64,000 nt of DNA, taken from NCBI GenBank assembly GCA_046349615.1, contig JAXMBZ010000002.1, positions 124,001 through 188,000 of the forward strand, written 5' to 3'. Source of the stretch: JADJNY01 sp046349615 (lineage in GTDB: Bacteria > Planctomycetota > UBA1135 > GCA-002686595). Each line of letters starts with the position of its first letter. Within the stretch, counting starts at the first letter, position 1. The notes under the pieces are model-generated. The model was not told where the DNA came from, searched no databases, and was given only the letters and a program-made list of their open reading frames with translations. The position numbers and the translations under genes are program-made. Positions 51,118 through 60,119 of the stretch are shown here, in pieces.

Positions 51118-54100
51118 CTACCAGACCACCACGAGTCCGTTGGAGACGTTGAACGTCGCCGGCGGGCAGAAGAGCGCGGCCGCGTTGCGGTAGTACGTCT
51201 GGTAGTAGCGCGTCGACGCGCTCCCCGGCGCGACGCCGCCGCGCACCGAGACGCTGGGGTTGCCCGACTCGGGGTAGCTCGCGCTCCCGCCGAGCGTCGG
51301 CTTGCTGCCCAAGCGGATCAGCGCGCCGTCGACGCAGCGCACGCCGTCGCCGAACACGACGCCGCTCGTGCGCTGGTCGCCCTGCAGGAAGATCGCCGCC
51401 GCGGAGGCGACCGACGGCATCGAGCTCGCCGTCAGCACGAGCGTGTCGGGGTTCGTCGCGCCGACGTACGCGAGCAGAGCGCCCTGCGCGCTGACCGAGT
51501 TCGCGCAGCCGCGGCCGACCGCGCCGACGTTGCCGCACGGGCAGGCGACCGTCACGTTCGCGTCGAGCCCGTCCCCCGTGCAGAAGACCGCGACGAGGCC
51601 GAGTTGGCAGCCGTCGGGCACGCCGTCGAGGTTGCCGTCCGGCGCGCCGGACGCGAGGTCGCACGCGTCGGGGATCTGGTTCGCGTCGCAGTCGGGCGCG
51701 CCCGCCGCGAGCGCGCACGCGTCGCCGACGAGGTCGCCGTCGCAGTCCGCCTGCGTCGGGTTCGCGACGCTCGCGCAGTTGTCGCACGCGTCGCCGAGTC
51801 CGTCCTGGTCCGTGTCGGCGAGGTTCGCGCTCGCGAGCGTCGGGCAGTTGTCGCACGCGTCGCCGAACGCGTCGCCGTCGGCGTTCGCCTGGCCGGCGTT
51901 CGCGACGGAGGCGCAATTGTCGACGCAGTCGGCGACGCCGTCGCCGTCGGTGTCCGTGTCGGGGACGCCGCAGCCGCACTGGCCGGGGTTCGACTTCTGC
52001 CCGTCGAACGGACAGCCGTCGGCGAGGTCGGGCGTGCCGTCGTTGTCGTCGTCCGCGTCGCAGACGTCGCCCTGGGCGTCGCCGTCGTTGTTGGCCTGGT
52101 CGGTGTTCGCGACGAGCGCGCAGTTGTCGGACACGTCGGCGACGGAGTCGTTGTCGTCGTCCGCGTCGCAGACGTCACCCTGGGCGTCGCCGTCGTTGTT
52201 GGCCTGGTCGGTGTTCGCGACCGTCGGGCAGTTGTCGCACGCATCGCCGAGCGGGTCCGCGTCGCTGTTCGTCTGCGCGCTGTTCGCCTCGCTCGGGCAG
52301 TTGTCGCAGACATCGCCGGCCGAGTCGCCGTCCGCGTTCGCCTGGTTCGCGTTCGTCACCGTCGGGCAGTTGTCGCACGCGTCGCCGAGGGCGTCACCGT
52401 CGCCGTTCGCCTGGCTGTTGTTCGCGACTGCGACGCAGTTGTCGCACACGTCGCCGAACGCATCCGCGTCGCCGTTCGCCTGGTTCGCATTCGTCACGCT
52501 CGGGCAGTTGTCGCACGCGTCGCCCAGCGCGTCTCCGTCGCCGTTCGCCTGGTTCGCGTTCGCGATCGTCGGGCAGTTGTCGGAGGCGTTGGGGACGCCG
52601 TCCCCATCCGAATCGAGCGGTCCATCCACCGTGATCGTGATCGCGCGCTGGTGGTAGCGCTGAGCCGCGTCCGTGACGCGGAAGATCGGGGTCCACGTGC
52701 CCGCCGCCGTCGGCGTGCCGCTCACGACGCCGGTCGAGGACACCGCGAGCCCCGGCGGGAGCAGCGATCCCCCGCGCGTGAAAAGGAGCGCGTTCGCGTT
52801 GGTCAGGCTCGCGTGCGCGTCGTGCGTCGTCGGCGTCGAGAACAGTCCGGCTCGTCCGCCGCCCAGCCCGACCGAAGGCGTGAGCCCCGTGTTCCCGCCG
52901 CCGTACTCGAACTTCACTCGACCGTCGGAGTAGAGCCGGACCGCGACGTTGCACGCGACGCCTCCGTCGAAGGTCTCGGCCGCCCAGCGGATGCGGACCT
53001 CGCCGGCCACCGACGTGTCGACGAAGACGTCCTCGCCCGCGCCGTCGGTGCGCAAGTCGTCCCACAGCGGGGCGATGCGCAGGTGGAAGCGCAGCCAGTC
53101 GGGACGGTTCGCGCCCTCGGACGCCGTCGGCGCGAGGTCGAGGAATCCGTTCGAGCTCACGTACACCTTCGTGTAGTTGCGCTCGAAGTACGGGAACGCG
53201 AAGGGCAAGGTCAGCGACCAGACCTGCTCGTCCGAACGCCAGTTCTGCGGCGTCCCTCCGAGCGCGAAGGGCTGCGAGCCGAGGTCCTGGAACGTGTAGC
53301 TCGGCAGCGCGACGTACTCGGACCACGTCCGCGGCGACGTTCCTCCGCTCGCCGCGAGGTTGAGCGTGTAGGCGGAGCCCAGCACCGCGTTCGGCGCCGT
53401 CGTCGTCGAGATCGTCGGCCCCGTCGTGTTCGCGAACGTGAACGCCATGTTCGCGCTCGAAGCCGCGATGCCTTGGAGCGCGTTGCCGTTGTCGACGATC
53501 GTCCCCGATTGATACGCCTTCGAGTTCGGCGTCGTCGTCGGCGTGAGCGAGGTCGTCCCGGCGCCGTGGAACACGTCCCCCGAGTCGCCGCGCCCTTGGT
53601 TTCGCTCCAGATTGAAGCTGCCGTCGGCCTGCAGCATCGCGACGCGATAGTGACGACCGTTCGTCGGCCAACCCGATTGGCCGGAGTAGCCCTCGTCGTT
53701 GTTGGGCGAGTTGTCGGAATAGCTGCCCTTGCCCTCGTCGATGTGCCAGATCGCGAGGCCGCCTTGGGGGAGCTGCAGGTCGAAGCCCGTCTTCTGGCGG
53801 TTCTCGAGCAGGAGGTACTCGCCCGGCGGATACCCGCTGTCGAGGCGGTAGACGCTCGCGTTCGTTTCGACCTGCGGCGCCGTGAACGCGCCGGGCATCA
53901 AGAGCTGCGGAACGACCCAGCCGAGCTTCGTCTTGCAGTACGCGGACATGTGCGACGGGTACTGCTGCGTGCCGTCGAAGCCCCACGAGCCTGCGGCCAT
54001 CAAGCACCAGTTGCCGATGCCCTGACTCGTGCCGTCGGTGTCGTAGAGGTCGGGGAGCCCGAAGTAGTGGCCGAGCTCGTGACACACGACGCCGATGCGG

Positions 54101-55116
54101 CCGGGCGCAGAGCCCGACGTCGCCCAAAGTCCCGGCGAGATGTTGTAGTCGCGGACGCGGACGCCTTCGGCCGAGGTCCAGTCGGGGATCTCCCACTTGT
54201 GCGACCACATGCGGTTCACGTAGTTCGTGCCGTACTGGTCCGTGCTGCCCCATTCCGCGCCGTAGCCCGAGTGGAGGATCGTGATCGCGTCGATGAACCC
54301 GTCGCCGTCTTGGTCGAACTGCGCGAAGTCGACGAGCGGGTCGGCGAGCGCGAGGCCGGCTTGGATGAGCTCCCACGTGCGCGACGTGAGACCGGAGTTG
54401 CCGTTCGCGTAGTACGTCTCGGTCTGCGGCACGTCGAGCCAGCCGACGACGGTCGAGTCGACCGTGAACTGGCCGTACGACATCTGGAGGTAGTGGTCGC
54501 GCACGCTTCCCGTCGGCGCGAGGGTCGGATCTCCGCCGACCGCGTTCATGATCGTGGTGACGTTCGTCACCGTCGGTAGCGTGCGGTTCTGACCGCTCGG
54601 TCCGTGGTTCGAGAAGCGCAGGAGCAGCACGAGATTGCGCACCGACCCGCTGCCGAGCGTGAACGCGGCGCCGCCGCCGTGCGGGATTGGCTGCGCCGAA
54701 CGCGCGGTGCCCACGACCTGCGCGACCGAGGCCGCGGCGCGCGCGCGCGACGCGCCCATCGGGCTCGAGGCGGGACGCGGATGCCGCGCACGCGCGGCGC
54801 GCAGCGGATCGGTCGCGCCGAGCGCGATGCCGGTCGAAACGAGCCGTCCGTCCGCGTCCACGTCGGCGTAGGTGAACGCACCGTGCTCCTCGACGACCGC
54901 GACGCCGTCCTCGTCTTCGTACCAGAAGCCGAACGCGTCGCCGCAGAGGCGGAGCGTGTGCTCGACCGCGTCGACGCCGAGCACGCGCTCGGGCCCGGGG
55001 TTCGGCGGGAACACGCACTCCTGGAGGGCGTGGACCGGCGTGGAGAGACCCGCCAGCGCGAGGGCGAGGCCGAGGAGAACGGCGACCGGGAGGAACGGAG
55101 ACGGAGCTCGAAGCAT
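51118..55116 (-). CDS. secreted M6-family metalloprotease with thrombospondin type-3 repeats and C-terminal module
   Basis: A 1332-residue exported protease. A signal peptide (1-30) and a propeptide-like region precede the M6 (immune inhibitor A-like) catalytic domain, with H346-ELG-H350 and the typical continuation YFGLPDLYDTDG carrying the third ligand. Beta-rich domains follow to about 830. Residues 830-1145 are calcium-type repeats, about a dozen copies of DGDALGDACDNCPTxxNANQAN, the thrombospondin type-3 pattern. The last 150 residues are the planctomycete module CPCGNVGAVGRGC, FGDGVRC, YYQTYYRNAAALFCPP, ending VVW. The start at 55116 gives a complete signal peptide. Calcium binding and stiffness of the stalk are inferred from the repeats. 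Confidence 0.88.
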   Translation of the reverse strand: MLRAPSPFLPVAVLLGLALALAGLSTPVHALQECVFPPNPGPERVLGVDAVEHTLRLCGDAFGFWYEDEDGVAVVEEHGAFTYADVDADGRLVSTGIALGATDPLRAARARHPRPASSPMGASRARAAASVAQVVGTARSAQPIPHGGGAAFTLGSGSVRNLVLLLRFSNHGPSGQNRTLPTVTNVTTIMNAVGGDPTLAPTGSVRDHYLQMSYGQFTVDSTVVGWLDVPQTETYYANGNSGLTSRTWELIQAGLALADPLVDFAQFDQDGDGFIDAITILHSGYGAEWGSTDQYGTNYVNRMWSHKWEIPDWTSAEGVRVRDYNISPGLWATSGSAPGRIGVVCHELGHYFGLPDLYDTDGTSQGIGNWCLMAAGSWGFDGTQQYPSHMSAYCKTKLGWVVPQLLMPGAFTAPQVETNASVYRLDSGYPPGEYLLLENRQKTGFDLQLPQGGLAIWHIDEGKGSYSDNSPNNDEGYSGQSGWPTNGRHYRVAMLQADGSFNLERNQGRGDSGDVFHGAGTTSLTPTTTPNSKAYQSGTIVDNGNALQGIAASSANMAFTFANTTGPTISTTTAPNAVLGSAYTLNLAASGGTSPRTWSEYVALPSYTFQDLGSQPFALGGTPQNWRSDEQVWSLTLPFAFPYFERNYTKVYVSSNGFLDLAPTASEGANRPDWLRFHLRIAPLWDDLRTDGAGEDVFVDTSVAGEVRIRWAAETFDGGVACNVAVRLYSDGRVKFEYGGGNTGLTPSVGLGGGRAGLFSTPTTHDAHASLTNANALLFTRGGSLLPPGLAVSSTGVVSGTPTAAGTWTPIFRVTDAAQRYHQRAITITVDGPLDSDGDGVPNASDNCPTIANANQANGDGDALGDACDNCPSVTNANQANGDADAFGDVCDNCVAVANNSQANGDGDALGDACDNCPTVTNANQANADGDSAGDVCDNCPSEANSAQTNSDADPLGDACDNCPTVANTDQANNDGDAQGDVCDADDDNDSVADVSDNCALVANTDQANNDGDAQGDVCDADDDNDGTPDLADGCPFDGQKSNPGQCGCGVPDTDTDGDGVADCVDNCASVANAGQANADGDAFGDACDNCPTLASANLADTDQDGLGDACDNCASVANPTQADCDGDLVGDACALAAGAPDCDANQIPDACDLASGAPDGNLDGVPDGCQLGLVAVFCTGDGLDANVTVACPCGNVGAVGRGCANSVSAQGALLAYVGATNPDTLVLTASSMPSVASAAAIFLQGDQRTSGVVFGDGVRCVDGALIRLGSKPTLGGSASYPESGNPSVSVRGGVAPGSASTRYYQTYYRNAAALFCPPATFNVSNGLVVVW
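51700..52600 (-). repeat. tandem thrombospondin type-3-coding repeats
   Basis: The stretch consists of imperfect tandem units, about 72 bases for the short and 108 for the long version. Each carries TCGCACGCGTCGCC or a close copy on the plus strand, coding for GDACDNC. About a dozen copies lie within the M6 protease gene. Length variation between strains would be expected. Confidence 0.75.
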
Positions 55117-55443
55117 GGGGACCACGCAGGGGGGGATGCGGGGGGGAGAGAGCGAAGGGGGACGCGAATCGAAGCGCCGTGCGCACGGGGCGCGGCAGGC
55201 GTGCGCCGCGGGTTCCCTCGTGCGCTCGCGCCGGCGCTGGAGCACGTTTCCGCCCGATGCCGGTGCGAACGCACGCGGCGAGGGGGCGCCCCTTCGACGA
55301 CGGACGTGCGGTTTGGGTTCCGTCCGCCTGGACCTCGCTCTCCCGCCTCGCGGCCGCGGACGTGTCGGGACCGACGCAGGGCGCGTCGACCGGCTCCGGC
55401 GCGAAGAGTCCGGCTCCGGCGCGAACCGCGGCTGCGCGGGCTG
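55117..55443. other. 327-base intergenic region with a short direct repeat
   Basis: Between the M6 protease start and the stop of the next minus-strand gene. It contains a 16-base direct repeat, CCGGCTCCGGCGCGAA, at 55390-55405 and 55410-55425 (period 20). A promoter for the protease gene must lie here; no clear -35/-10 pair was seen. No gene was recognised. Confidence 0.45.
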
Positions 55444-58400
55444 TCAGCGCATTCTCTGGGGCACGAGCGCCGGGCCGGGATCGGGGCGCCACGTGAGCAC
55501 GAGTCGGGCGGGTGCTCCCGAGCGCGCGTTGCGTACGCAGCGCCATTCGCCGGAGAGACCGAGCGGGACGTCGAGCACGAAACCGACGTGCTGCCCCGCG
55601 TTCCAATCGGAGCGGCGGACGATCGCCTGGAGCAGGGAAGCGACGTCGGGCGTGGAGTAGACCTCGTCCTCGACGAACGCGGGCGGGAGCCAGGTGATGT
55701 TCGAGGCGAGGAGCGGAGCGTAGAGCGTCGGCGCGGTCGGATTCGCTGCGACGAACGGCGGCGCGTCGCCGACGGCGTACGCGTGGAGCCGCGCCGCGGG
55801 AAACCCCTCCGAATCGCTCGCGCCCGTGAACTCGAGGTGCGCCGACTCGACGAGCGCGCCGCGCGGCACGGGCAGCGCGAACTCGAAGCCGCACTCGATC
55901 GCAAACACGTCCGTGCCGAAGCACACCGAGTTCACATCGAACGGATTCGACTCGCTCTGCCCTCCGAGCGGGCGCCACTCCGCGTTCCGATCGCTCGCGG
56001 GGACGACGACGGAGAGCGTCGTGCGGTCCTCGGGCCGGTAGATCGCCTTCGCGCGGTCGCCGCGCGCGGGCATCGTGAGCGTGAGCGTGCGATTCGTCTC
56101 GCCGGTCGACCAGTGGTCGAAGACGTACGGCTGCCCGCCGATCGTCGCCGTCTCGGGCGCGACGAGCGCGTGCTGGAACTGGTCGAGGCTCTCGTACACG
56201 AGCGGTGTCGTGCTCGGTTCGCCGTCGAGCGCGAGCGTGATCCCGAGGGGGTTCGAGCGCAGCTCGAGCGGCGCGACGCGCGGTGCGAGCGCGTGCGACT
56301 CGGTCGTGACGAGGCCGTCGGAGTCGCGGACTTCGAGCTCCACGCGGAAATGCGTGTGCTCCGGTCCATGGCCCGTCGCGGGCACCACGAACGAACCGCT
56401 CGTCGCGCCGGTGAGCGGACCGAGGAACGGGTGTTCGTGGCCTTCGTGCACGAGGATCACGCGCCAGCTGAACGCGGCGCCGCCGAGCACGCCGTCCTCC
56501 GCGTCGCTCGCCGCGGCCGAGAACGCGATCGTGTCGCCCGCCGAATAGGGCGTCTGCGCGGCGGGAAGGAAGCTCGTGATCACCGGGCGGCCGCCGACCT
56601 CGACGAACACGCTCGCCGTCGACGTCTCCGCGCCGTCGTCGACGGTGAGCCGCGCGTCGTAGCGGCCGCGGTTCGCGTAGACGTGCTGGGGATCGGCGAC
56701 GGTCGCCGTCGCGCCGTCGCCGAAGTCCCAGTGGTAGGTGAGCGGCTGCGGTCCCAGGTCGAGGTCGAGCGAGTTCGAGCCCGTGAACTGCACGGACAGC
56801 GGCGCGGGACCCGTCGCCGGCGTCGCGCTCGGACGAGCGAGCGGCGGCGCGTTCGTGGAGCCGACCCAGCGCACGCGCCAGACCTCTCCCGGGTAGTGGA
56901 TCGCGAGGTAGAGCGCTCCGTCGGGTCCGACGTCGAGGTCGGAGAGCGTCGCCATCTCGGGCGCGAGCGCGAACGGGTGCTCCGCCGTCACGTTGCCGGA
57001 GGCGTCGAGGTCGAGGCTCGAGAGCCAGCCCACCGCGAAGTCCGCGACGAACAGCCGTCCGAGGTACTCCGACGGGAAGCTCGCTCCGTGGTAGACGGGT
57101 CCGCCGATGATCGCGGCCTGCGGGTAGCCGCCGGTGTAGCGCGGATCGTCGTGGCGGTAGTGCCAGCGGCTCGTCGTGTATGGCGAGCAGTCGCTCACGT
57201 GGCACACGGGGCCCTCTTGCGACGGCCAGCCGTAGTTCGCTCCGCGCGCGAGCAGGTTCAGCTCCTCCCACGCATCCGCGCCGTTTCCGCCGACGTCCGC
57301 GATCCAGATGCGACCGGTCGGCGCGTCGACGCGGAAGCGGAACGGATTGCGCAGACCGAGCGCCCAGATCTCGGGTCGGATCGTGCTCGAGCCGACGAAC
57401 GGGTTGTCCGCGGGGATCGAGCCGTCGGGCGCGAGACGGAGGATCTTCCCGTTCAGGTTCGCGCCGTCCTGCGCGTTCGCGGAGACGTACTGATCGCCCG
57501 CCGCGACGTAGAGCATGCCGTCCGTGCCGAAGTGCAGCGCGCCGCTCTGGTGCGAGATGTCGCACGGCGTCGTGTTCGTCCAGAGCACGAGCTCGGACGC
57601 GGGCGACGCGACGCCGTTCTGGATCGTGAAGCGCGAGACGCGGCTCCGCGCCTGCGGCGTCGTGTAGAAGAGGTAGACGTATCCGTTCGAGAGGAACGCG
57701 GGATCGAACGCGATGCCGAGCAGTCCGCGCTCGCCCGTCGTTTCGGTCAGGATCGACAGCACGAGCTGCGGCGGGCCCGGCGCGACCCACGACCAGAGCT
57801 TGCCCGTCTTGTCCGTCACGTAGAGCTTCCCGTCGGGTCCGAACTCGAGCGCGACGAGCTCGTGCATCGGGAAGAGGCGCTCCTTCACGAAGCCCGCGGG
57901 GAGCGACGTCTCGAGCGGTGCCACGGCGTCGGGCTCGAGCAGGACGTCGATCCACTCGCCGTTGCCGATCTGGCCCGCGACGAGCACGCCGGGCGGCGCG
58001 TTGCGCCCGCTCGTGTCGGCGATCGTCGTCCCGAAGCCCTCCTCGAAGCGCCACTCGCTCGCGAGCCCGGGCGTTCCCGGCAGCATGCGGCGGAACACGG
58101 CGCCCGCGATCTCCTGCGGCGCGCGCGCGACGTCCCAGACGCGCAGCTCGTCGACGAGCCCGGCGAACGCCTCGTGCGCGGCCTCCTTCGGCGCGCCGAG
58201 CACGAGCCACGGGTCGAGCGCGCTCACGCCGCCGAGACCGCGATTCGGATACGAGAGATCCGCGGTCGACGTCGCGGGCGGGCTCTGGTGGTCGAGCGCG
58301 CCGTCGACGTAGATGCGTTTGATCCCGCTCGCCGCGTCGCGCGTCACCGCGACGTGGTGCCATTCGCCGTCGAGCACGTCCTGGTCGCCGATGCTCGTGT

Positions 58401-58836
58401 CCTCGACGTCGCCCGAGCCCGGATCGCCCGCGCCGGTCCAGAACGCGACGCGACCGTCGAGCAGCGACAGCGCGAACGCGCGACCGCCGCCGTTCTCGAG
58501 CGTCCGGTCGAGGAGCACGTTGCCGTGGTGCCAGCGATCGTCGGGGTAGGAGCCTTCGGGCTCGCTCGGACTCGGATCGTCCGCGTGCGTCGCGCGCAGC
58601 CACAGCTCGAGCGTGAAGCCCTGCGCGCCGACGTCCGCGGGCGCGCTCGAGTCGGGGCCCGGCGCGTCGTCGTCGATCGGGAAGAGCGCGCGGTCCTGGC
58701 CGCCGCCGAGCGCGTGGAAGCGGAGCGCGCTCCCATTCGTGCTCTGTGCGAACGCGGGCGCGCTCGCGAGGAGCGCGACGACGAGCGCGGTCGAGGTGGG
58801 AACGAGGAGGGCGTGCGTGCGGCGAGCGTGGGGCAT
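55444..58836 (-). CDS. secreted LamG / sorbosone-dehydrogenase-like / PKD multidomain protein
   Basis: A 1130-residue exported protein. After a signal peptide (LVVALLASAPAFAQ) comes a LamG domain (about 30-250; FTLELWLRATH, EWHHVAVTRDAASG). From about 320 to 640 lies a glucose/sorbosone-dehydrogenase type beta-propeller (GLLGIAFDPAFLSNGYVYLFYTT, LNGKILRLAPDGSIPADNPF, EIWALGLRNPFRF). A PKD-type domain follows (about 665-760; YHWDFGDGATATVADPQHVY). The last 160 residues form a DNRLRE-like domain. The PQQ-binding residues of GSDH cannot be assigned by eye. Proteins of this domain mix are common in soil and aquatic planctomycetes and are thought to act on polysaccharides. The ATG at 58836 gives the signal peptide. 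Confidence 0.84.
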   Translation of the reverse strand: MPHARRTHALLVPTSTALVVALLASAPAFAQSTNGSALRFHALGGGQDRALFPIDDDAPGPDSSAPADVGAQGFTLELWLRATHADDPSPSEPEGSYPDDRWHHGNVLLDRTLENGGGRAFALSLLDGRVAFWTGAGDPGSGDVEDTSIGDQDVLDGEWHHVAVTRDAASGIKRIYVDGALDHQSPPATSTADLSYPNRGLGGVSALDPWLVLGAPKEAAHEAFAGLVDELRVWDVARAPQEIAGAVFRRMLPGTPGLASEWRFEEGFGTTIADTSGRNAPPGVLVAGQIGNGEWIDVLLEPDAVAPLETSLPAGFVKERLFPMHELVALEFGPDGKLYVTDKTGKLWSWVAPGPPQLVLSILTETTGERGLLGIAFDPAFLSNGYVYLFYTTPQARSRVSRFTIQNGVASPASELVLWTNTTPCDISHQSGALHFGTDGMLYVAAGDQYVSANAQDGANLNGKILRLAPDGSIPADNPFVGSSTIRPEIWALGLRNPFRFRVDAPTGRIWIADVGGNGADAWEELNLLARGANYGWPSQEGPVCHVSDCSPYTTSRWHYRHDDPRYTGGYPQAAIIGGPVYHGASFPSEYLGRLFVADFAVGWLSSLDLDASGNVTAEHPFALAPEMATLSDLDVGPDGALYLAIHYPGEVWRVRWVGSTNAPPLARPSATPATGPAPLSVQFTGSNSLDLDLGPQPLTYHWDFGDGATATVADPQHVYANRGRYDARLTVDDGAETSTASVFVEVGGRPVITSFLPAAQTPYSAGDTIAFSAAASDAEDGVLGGAAFSWRVILVHEGHEHPFLGPLTGATSGSFVVPATGHGPEHTHFRVELEVRDSDGLVTTESHALAPRVAPLELRSNPLGITLALDGEPSTTPLVYESLDQFQHALVAPETATIGGQPYVFDHWSTGETNRTLTLTMPARGDRAKAIYRPEDRTTLSVVVPASDRNAEWRPLGGQSESNPFDVNSVCFGTDVFAIECGFEFALPVPRGALVESAHLEFTGASDSEGFPAARLHAYAVGDAPPFVAANPTAPTLYAPLLASNITWLPPAFVEDEVYSTPDVASLLQAIVRRSDWNAGQHVGFVLDVPLGLSGEWRCVRNARSGAPARLVLTWRPDPGPALVPQRMR

Positions 58837-58966
58837 GTCGGGCCGTTGCGGGGGAGCGCGGCGGATTGTCCCACGCGCGCTTCGATTCGGCGAGGTGCCG
58901 AGCGAGAGCTCCACGCGCTCGCTGGGGGCTTGCACGCGGAGGGACCGCCGGGGTACGAGGGGGTCC

Positions 58967-59350
58967 ATGTCGACGCCGGACGGCGCTGAAACGAACCTCG
59001 CGCTGGGAGCGCGCGAATCCGCCCGCGGACCGACGTCGGACGACCGGACGTGGGCGATGCTCGCGCACGTCCTGACGCTGGTCGGGAGCTGGCTCGCGCC
59101 GCTCGTGATCTTCCTCATCTTCCAGAACGAACGACCCTTCGTCGTGCGACACGCGAAGGAGGCGCTCAACTTCCAGATCACGGTCCTGATCGCGTCGATC
59201 GTGCTCCTGCCCACGGTCTGCATCGGCGTCGGCTTCGTGCTCCTGCCCGCGCTCGGGATCGCGGCGCTCGTGCTGTGCGTCCTCGCGGCGATCCAGGCGA
59301 ACGGGGGAGCGGAGTACCGCTACCCGTGCACCCTGCGGCTCGTGACGTGA
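58967..59350 (+). CDS. DUF4870-family membrane protein
   Basis: A 127-residue protein with the DUF4870 pattern: WAMLAHVLTLVGSWLAPL, then IFQNERPFVVRHAKEALNFQ, and two further helices ending in a short tail with RYPCTLRL. Three to four membrane helices are visible. The function of the family is unknown. Its stop overlaps the GTG start of the PAP2-like gene by four bases (GTGA), so the two are translated together. Confidence 0.85.
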   Translation: MSTPDGAETNLALGARESARGPTSDDRTWAMLAHVLTLVGSWLAPLVIFLIFQNERPFVVRHAKEALNFQITVLIASIVLLPTVCIGVGFVLLPALGIAALVLCVLAAIQANGGAEYRYPCTLRLVT

Positions 59351-60030
59351 GCGCGTTCGATGGGCGGCGGGGATGGCGCGAGTCGGTCGCGCTCGCGCTC
59401 CTGTGGCGCTACGGCGCGCACTCCGCGATGGTCGCGCTCGCGCTGTGGAACGAGCGCCGACCGGGCCCGCCGCTCCGGGACCTCGTGCTCGACCACGTGC
59501 CGCGCGTCGCGTGGATCGCGCAGCACAACTACCACCTCTGGCTCGCGCTCTACGTGCCGCTCGCGCTCGTCCTGTGGCGGCGCGATCGCGCGGTGTTCGT
59601 GCGCTTCCTCTGGCTCGGCGGATGGTTGAGCCTCGCGCGCGGCGCGTGCGTCGTGCTGACGGGGCTCGGTCCCGTCGACGGAGCCGATCCAAACGCGGGC
59701 GCGAGCACGGCGGCGCTGGTCGACGCGTGGCTCGGCATCGTGAACCCGTTCACGGCGCTCGGAACGGACGTGGCGCACGTCGCGTTGACGAAGGACCTCT
59801 TCTTCTCGGGCCACGTGTCGAGCACGTTCCTCCTGTGGCTCTTCGTGCGGCGGGAGCGCGTGCTCGGGCCGCTCGCGCTCGTCGCGCACCTGCTCGTGAC
59901 GGCGAGCGTGTTCCTCGCGCATCTGCACTACTCGATCGACGTCGTCGGCGCGTGGGCGATCACGTTCGCGCTCTGGACGCTCGACCGAGCGCGGCGCGGC
60001 GAGGGAACGGAGCTCGTTCCGCGGAGTTGA
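59347..60030 (+). CDS. PAP2/sphingomyelin-synthase-like membrane protein
   Basis: A 227-residue protein with about six membrane helices. The C-terminal part has the catalytic pattern of the PAP2_C group: DLFFSGHVSSTFLLWL and then HLHYSIDVVGAWAITF supply the His-His-Asp triad of lipid phosphatases and sphingomyelin synthase-like enzymes. A role in phospholipid head-group transfer or phosphatidate hydrolysis is plausible. The GTG start at 59347 is supported by the 4-base overlap with the DUF4870 gene. Confidence 0.8.
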   Translation: MSAFDGRRGWRESVALALLWRYGAHSAMVALALWNERRPGPPLRDLVLDHVPRVAWIAQHNYHLWLALYVPLALVLWRRDRAVFVRFLWLGGWLSLARGACVVLTGLGPVDGADPNAGASTAALVDAWLGIVNPFTALGTDVAHVALTKDLFFSGHVSSTFLLWLFVRRERVLGPLALVAHLLVTASVFLAHLHYSIDVVGAWAITFALWTLDRARRGEGTELVPRS

Positions 60031-60119
60031 CGCGCGCTCGGGCGGAGTTCACGCCGCAGGCGGTCGAAGCGCGGCGCCGATGCTGCACGCGCTCGAGTGC
60101 CTCGCGTACGTGACCGCAG

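Noticed and set aside
51700..52600. Regular repeats considered as a CRISPR array
   Set aside because: The repeats are in frame, encode D-rich type-3 repeats, and have no unique spacers of constant length.
50620..54579. 1319-codon plus-strand frame over the M6 protease
   Set aside because: Val/Arg/Asp-rich pattern produced by the type-3 repeats read backwards; no domain.
52394..59692. 2432-codon minus-strand frame
   Set aside because: It spans the M6 protease and LamG/GSDH genes and the gap between them in a different frame from both. Composition is Arg-dominated.
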